DNA from: Streptomyces lilacinus
GTDB lineage: Bacteria > Actinomycetota > Actinomycetes > Streptomycetales > Streptomycetaceae
NCBI GenBank assembly: GCA_000715685.1
Contig: KL569417.1
Coordinates: 23,464-33,982, forward strand
DNA: 10,519 nucleotides
Direction: 5' to 3'
Every line of letters begins with the position of its first letter. The stretch's first letter is position 1. Under the pieces are notes generated by a model, which saw only the letters and a list, made by a program, of their open reading frames with translations, made no database searches and had not been told where the DNA came from. Both the position numbers and the translations under genes were made by a program. Shown here piece after piece: positions 7,558 through 10,519 of the stretch.

Positions 7558-8349
7558 CTACTTCGGGTCGCGGTTGAACGACGCCTTCGACCAGGCGTAG
7601 CCGAGTACGGACAGGCCCAGGCACCAGGCGACCGCGAGCCATCCGTTGTTCCCGATCCCGGTGCCGAGCAGCAGGCCGCGCAGGGTCTCGATGGCCGGGG
7701 TGAACGGCTGGTACTGGGCGATCGGCTGGAACCAGCCCGGCATCGCGTCGACCGGGACGAAGGCGCTGGAGATGAGCGGCAGGACGATCAGCGGCAGCGC
7801 GTTGTTGCTGGCCGCCTCGGCGTTCGGGCTGACCATGCCCATCCCGACCGCGATCCAGGTGAGCGCCAGGGCGACCAGCGCGAGCAGCCCGAACGCCGCC
7901 AGCCACTCCAGGGCCGTGGCGTTCGTGGCCCGGAAGCCGATGGCCACGGCGACGGCGCCGACGAGGGCCACGCTGGCGACCGACTGCAGCACGCTGCCGA
8001 TGACGTGCCCGATGAGCACGGACCCGCGGTGGATCGCCATCGTGCGGAAGCGGGCGATGATGCCCTCGGTCATGTCGTTGGAGACGGACACCGCGGTCCC
8101 GACGACGGTGCCGCCGATGGTCATCAGCAGGATGCCCGGGACGACGTAGGCGATGTACTCGGAGCGGTCGGCGCCGCCGCCCCCGATGCCCGCGCTCATC
8201 ACGTCGCCGAAGACGTAGACGAAGAGCAGCAGCAGGACGATCGGCGTGAGCAGCAGGTTCAGGGTGAGGGACGGGTAGCGCCGTGCGTGCAGGAGGTTGC
8301 GGCGCAGCATGGTGGAGGAGTCGCGCACCGCGAGGGACAGGGAGCTCAT
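7558..8349 (-). CDS. ABC-2 type transporter permease (DrrB-like)
   Basis: Membrane subunit of a two-gene ABC exporter, partner of the ATPase encoded immediately upstream. ATG at 8349 overlaps the ATPase stop (ATGA), and GGAGG lies inside the ATPase end at 8357-8361 with a 7-base gap. The 263 residues contain six hydrophobic segments at about 28-48, 65-89, 114-138, 149-172, 184-200 and 234-253. Between the second and third is the cytoplasmic NDMTEGIIARFRTM motif typical of ABC-2 permeases, and SSAFVPVDAMPGWFQPIAQYQPFTP lies near the C-terminus. DrrB-type permeases export drugs or lipids, but the cargo here is unknown. The P450 gene follows after 56 bases and may be cotranscribed. Confidence 0.93.
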   Translation of the reverse strand: MSSLSLAVRDSSTMLRRNLLHARRYPSLTLNLLLTPIVLLLLFVYVFGDVMSAGIGGGGADRSEYIAYVVPGILLMTIGGTVVGTAVSVSNDMTEGIIARFRTMAIHRGSVLIGHVIGSVLQSVASVALVGAVAVAIGFRATNATALEWLAAFGLLALVALALTWIAVGMGMVSPNAEAASNNALPLIVLPLISSAFVPVDAMPGWFQPIAQYQPFTPAIETLRGLLLGTGIGNNGWLAVAWCLGLSVLGYAWSKASFNRDPK

Positions 8350-9335
8350 CGGACGGCCTCCATGGGCTCGTTGTTGCCGGTCAGGGCGAAGAAGACGTCG
8401 TCGAGGTCGGGGGTGTGCACGGTCAGCTCGTCGGCCTCGATGCCGACGGAGTCCAGCCAGTCGAGGATCGAGCGCAGCTCGCGCTGGCTGCCGTCGCTGG
8501 GGATCTGCAGCGACAGCGCCTCGTCGTCCCGGGTGACCTCGCGCAGGGCGACGGCGGCGGACTGGTACGCGGAGGGGTCGGAGAACCGCAGCCGCACGTG
8601 CCCGCCGGGGATGAGCCGCTTCAGCTCGTCGGCGGTGCCCTCGGCAGCGATCCTGCCGTCGTTCAGCACCGCGATGCGGTCGGCGAGCTCGTCGGCCTCC
8701 TCCAGGTATTGGGTGGTGAGGAAGACGGTGACGCCGTCGGAGACCAGCTCGCGGATGATGCCCCACATGTTGTGGCGGCTGCGCGGGTCGAGGCCGGTGG
8801 TCGGCTCGTCGAGGAAGATGATCCGCGGGTTGCCGACCAGGGTCATGGCGATGTCGAGGCGGCGCTTCATGCCGCCGGAGTAGGTGGAGGCGGGCTTCTT
8901 CGCCGCCTCCACCAGGTCGAAGCGCTCCAGCAGCTCGGCGGCGACGCGCCGCCCCTCGCGCTTGGACAGGTGGTGCAGGTCCGCCATGAGGAGCATGTTC
9001 TCCTCGCCGGTGATCAGGCCGTCGACGGCGGAGAACTGCCCGGTGACGCCGATCGCGGCGCGCACGGCCTGCGGCTCGGCGGCCAGGTCGTGGCCCGCGA
9101 CGTGGGCCTGCCCGCCGTCGGCGGTGACGAGCGTGGACAGGATCTTCACGGCGGTGGTCTTGCCGGCGCCGTTGGGCCCCAGCAGGGCGAACACCGACCC
9201 GGCCGGGATGCGCAGATCGATGCCGTCGAGGACGGTCTTGTCGCCGTACGACTTGCGCAGACCGACGGCGGAGACGGCGGCCGGCGAGGCGTGACCGTCA
9301 GCAGGCATGGATGTGGGCATGACAAAAGAAGCCAT
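8346..9335 (-). CDS. ABC transporter ATP-binding protein, DrrA-type
   Basis: The 329-residue nucleotide-binding subunit that powers the adjacent permease. ATG at 9335 has GGAGG at 9341-9345 with a 5-base gap; the later Met codons at residues 6 and 10 lack a site. Motifs in order: Walker A GPNGAGKTT (53-61, Lys59), Q-loop Gln100 in GVTGQFSAVD, signature YSGGM (152-156), Walker B RIIFLDEP (171-178, Glu177), D-loop GLD (181-183), and the switch region TTQYLEEADELADRI, where Gln209 occupies the usual H-loop His position. This Gln and the C-terminal extension (about 235-329, ending LDDVFFALTG) are usual in the daunorubicin-resistance DrrA group. The cargo is unknown; involvement of daunorubicin is not implied. 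Confidence 0.95.
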   Translation of the reverse strand: MASFVMPTSMPADGHASPAAVSAVGLRKSYGDKTVLDGIDLRIPAGSVFALLGPNGAGKTTAVKILSTLVTADGGQAHVAGHDLAAEPQAVRAAIGVTGQFSAVDGLITGEENMLLMADLHHLSKREGRRVAAELLERFDLVEAAKKPASTYSGGMKRRLDIAMTLVGNPRIIFLDEPTTGLDPRSRHNMWGIIRELVSDGVTVFLTTQYLEEADELADRIAVLNDGRIAAEGTADELKRLIPGGHVRLRFSDPSAYQSAAVALREVTRDDEALSLQIPSDGSQRELRSILDWLDSVGIEADELTVHTPDLDDVFFALTGNNEPMEAVR

Positions 9336-9340
9336 GGGGC

Positions 9341-9345
9341 CCTCC
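9341..9345 (-). promoter_or_regulatory. Ribosome-binding site of the ABC ATPase gene
   Basis: GGAGG on the minus strand, 5 bases before ATG 9335. It selects this start over the nearby Met codons at 9320 and 9308. Confidence 0.7.
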
Positions 9346-9355
9346 GTTCGAAGGC

Positions 9356-9395
9356 TGAAGTGAAGTGAAGGGGAGGGGAGGGGAGGCGGGGCGGG
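9356..9395 (+). repeat. Short tandem repeats and G-quadruplex-type tract between ATPase and DUF4097 genes
   Basis: TGAAG occurs three times in tandem at 9356-9370, merging into GGGGA three times at 9370-9384, then GGCGGGGCGGG to 9395. Four G-runs of four (9370-9373, 9375-9378, 9380-9383, 9388-9391) separated by loops of 1, 1 and 4 bases meet the usual G-quadruplex pattern on the + strand. The genes here are on the minus strand, so their RNA would be C-rich. It lies in the 86-base gap upstream of the ATPase start. Function is unproven. Confidence 0.75.
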
Positions 9396-9421
9396 TTGAG
9401 GATGTGGCCGTGCTGGTGTGC

Positions 9422-10264
9422 TCAGGCCTTGGCGCGGAGGATGTCGATGTTGCCGTACCGGGTGCGGGCGCGGACCTTGACGGTTTCCTCGGTCTTCTCC
9501 GGGGCCTCGGAGGCGGTGAGCCTGTTGCGCACCTGACCGGAGCCCGAGCTGGCGTCGAGCCAGGCGGCGGTGCCCTCACGGATGCCGACCTCGATGGCGC
9601 CGTAGGAGGTCTCCAACTGGACGGTTCCACGGGCCACTTCGCCCACGCGCACGGTGCCGTGGGCGGTGGTGGCGGTGACCGAGTCCTCGGCGCGCGCGAC
9701 GCTGATGTCGCCGTTGGCGTTGCTCACCCGCAGGTCGCCGGTCACGGCGCCGACGGTCGTGGTGCCGTGCGAGTTCTTCAGGACGGCGGGGCCGGCGACG
9801 GTGCCGACGAGCAGGCTGCCGGTGCTGGTGGTGATCTCGGCCGTGCCCTCGACCCGGTCCACGGTGATCGAGCCGTGGGAGGCGGTCAGCTTCAGCGGGC
9901 CGGTGATGTCGAAGCGGACGTCACCGGACGACACCTTCGCGCGGACCTCGCCGAGTCGCCCCTCGCCGAGCACCTGGGTCCAGGCACCGGTCATGTCGAC
10001 GCGCGAGCCCGTGGGCAGTTCGACCGTCACGTCGACGACGCCGGTGCGGCCGAACGGACCGGACTTGGGCGTCCTGACGGTCAGAACGCCACTCGCGTAC
10101 CCGACCTCGGTCTGGTCGGCCGTCCGCACGTCCCGGTCCTTCTTCGGGTCGCGGGGCCGCACCTCGACGACGGTGTCGAGGCGGTCGCCGGCGGTGAACT
10201 GGATGGAACCGGCCTCCACGCGGGCGGTGACCGAGATCGGTTCGGGAGTGTCGAAAGAAGGCAT
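9422..10264 (-). CDS. DUF4097 family beta-strand repeat protein
   Basis: The 280-residue product has no signal peptide or membrane segment, so it is probably cytoplasmic. ATG at 10264 is chosen because the conserved-looking MPSFDTPEPISVTARVEAG starts there; earlier in-frame codons run through the gap into the upstream gene as Arg/Pro-rich noise. From residue 112 on the protein is built of repeats of the form S-x-G-x-hydrophobic-x-V: SSGDVRF, SHGSITV, STGSLLV, SHGTTTV, ANGDISV, AHGTVRV, SYGAIEV, SSGSGQV and RYGNIDI. Their glycines are 17-19 residues apart (114, 131, 149, 167, 185, 203, 222, 241), as expected for stacked beta-solenoid turns. Its role is unknown; a scaffold or surface-binding role is only a guess. 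It sits between a HicB-like gene and the ABC genes on the same strand. Confidence 0.9.
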   Translation of the reverse strand: MPSFDTPEPISVTARVEAGSIQFTAGDRLDTVVEVRPRDPKKDRDVRTADQTEVGYASGVLTVRTPKSGPFGRTGVVDVTVELPTGSRVDMTGAWTQVLGEGRLGEVRAKVSSGDVRFDITGPLKLTASHGSITVDRVEGTAEITTSTGSLLVGTVAGPAVLKNSHGTTTVGAVTGDLRVSNANGDISVARAEDSVTATTAHGTVRVGEVARGTVQLETSYGAIEVGIREGTAAWLDASSGSGQVRNRLTASEAPEKTEETVKVRARTRYGNIDILRAKA

Positions 10265-10289
10265 GGCTGTCCCGTCCTCTTGAGTCCTT

Positions 10290-10313
10290 GGGACGTCCCC
10301 CCTGGTGGGACGT
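10290..10313. repeat. Palindrome and inverted repeat upstream of the DUF4097 gene
   Basis: GGGACGTCCC (10290-10299) is a perfect 10-base palindrome. ACGTCCC (10293-10299) and GGGACGT (10307-10313) form a perfect 7-base inverted repeat with a 7-base spacer. It lies 25 bases upstream of the DUF4097 start and after the stop of the HicB-like gene. It could be an operator or an RNA hairpin; there is no U-run, so a classic terminator is unlikely. Confidence 0.5.
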
Positions 10314-10346
10314 GGTGTGAGTGAAGTGGTGCGGGCGGGGGCGCGG

Positions 10347-10505
10347 CTAGCGCACCCAGCCCGTGACGCTCTGTCCGGTGACCCGGGTCTTCTCCGTCGT
10401 ACGCGGCCGGGCGCCGCCGTCGACCGCGGCCGACACGGCGCGCACCAGCCACGCGTTGACCGACAGCCCCTCGTGACTCGCGGCCTCCTCGGCACGGGCC
10501 TTGAG
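10347..10505 (-). CDS. HicB-like / ribbon-helix-helix protein, C-terminal fragment cut by contig end
   Basis: Reading leftward from 10505 there are 52 codons and a TAG at 10347-10349. The peptide begins LKARAEEAASHEGLSVNAWL, continues into VRAVSAAVDGG, and ends VTGQSVTGWVR. The first part matches the second half of a HicB/Arc-type ribbon-helix-helix domain, whose conserved start (a LRLPEHLK-like strand) would lie just beyond the contig end. Such proteins often precede DUF4097 genes in Streptomyces, from memory. They are usually annotated as HicB-family antitoxins, but no HicA toxin gene is visible here and a plain DNA-binding role is as likely. The gap to the DUF4097 start is 82 bases. The 5' end is missing because the sequence runs into adapter. 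Confidence 0.75.
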   Translation of the reverse strand, partial: LKARAEEAASHEGLSVNAWLVRAVSAAVDGGARPRTTEKTRVTGQSVTGWVR

Positions 10506-10519
10506 CTGTCTCTTATACA
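10506..10519 (+). other. Terminal Tn5/Nextera adapter remnant
   Basis: The last 14 bases, CTGTCTCTTATACA, equal the first 14 of the Tn5 mosaic end and of the embedded copy at 1592. The HicB-like frame is intact exactly up to 10505, so real genome sequence ends there and the rest is untrimmed adapter. Confidence 0.95.

Noticed and set aside
9336..9421. A Rho-independent terminator after the DUF4097 gene
   Set aside because: There is no stable stem followed by a U-run on the minus strand; the gap is dominated by simple repeats.
10347..10505. A complete HicAB toxin-antitoxin system
   Set aside because: Only a C-terminal fragment of the HicB-like protein is present, and no HicA-type gene is visible downstream, where DUF4097 follows.

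Overview
The window is very GC-rich, with strong G/C bias at third codon positions, GTG starts and GTGA/ATGA gene overlaps. Together with the protein families present, this points to a high-GC actinomycete, most likely Streptomyces or a close relative. It looks like one contig of a short-read assembly. The last 14 bases match the Tn5/Nextera mosaic-end adapter, and 17 bases of the same adapter sit inside a gene at 1592-1608.

Left half (1-6346, + strand) is one tight catabolic operon. It holds the 3' part of an AtuA-family (DUF1446) gene, an acyl-CoA carboxylase carboxyltransferase subunit, the matching biotin carboxylase/biotin-carrier subunit, an acyl-CoA dehydrogenase and a TetR-type regulator. 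Two junctions are 4-base GTGA overlaps and the other gaps are 11 and 33 bases. The gene set resembles the acyclic terpene (citronellol/geraniol) and leucine/isovalerate pathways: a dehydrogenase makes an alpha,beta-unsaturated acyl-CoA, which a biotin-dependent carboxylase then carboxylates. The substrate cannot be fixed from sequence alone. The carboxyltransferase frame is broken exactly at the adapter, where about ten highly conserved codons are missing, so I read this as an assembly artefact and not a natural pseudogene.

Right half (6343-10505, - strand) reads leftward. It holds the end of a HicB-like/ribbon-helix-helix protein cut by the contig end, a DUF4097 beta-repeat protein, a DrrA-type ABC ATPase, its ABC-2 permease, and a cytochrome P450. 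ATPase and permease overlap by ATGA. The P450 carries all its catalytic motifs, but its first 20 or so residues lie in a different frame from the rest, and the break falls at one heptamer (7440-7446). The P450 and the TetR gene converge and share a CTAG at their stops.

No stretch over 300 bases lacks a gene. The longest gaps are 86 bases (9336-9421, with short tandem repeats and a G-quadruplex-type tract), 82 bases (10265-10346, with a palindrome and inverted repeat) and 56 bases (7502-7557). I found no tRNA, rRNA, CRISPR, insertion sequence or convincing terminator. I did not find a clearly new biological system. The strongest observations are the two broken frames and the adapter sequence.
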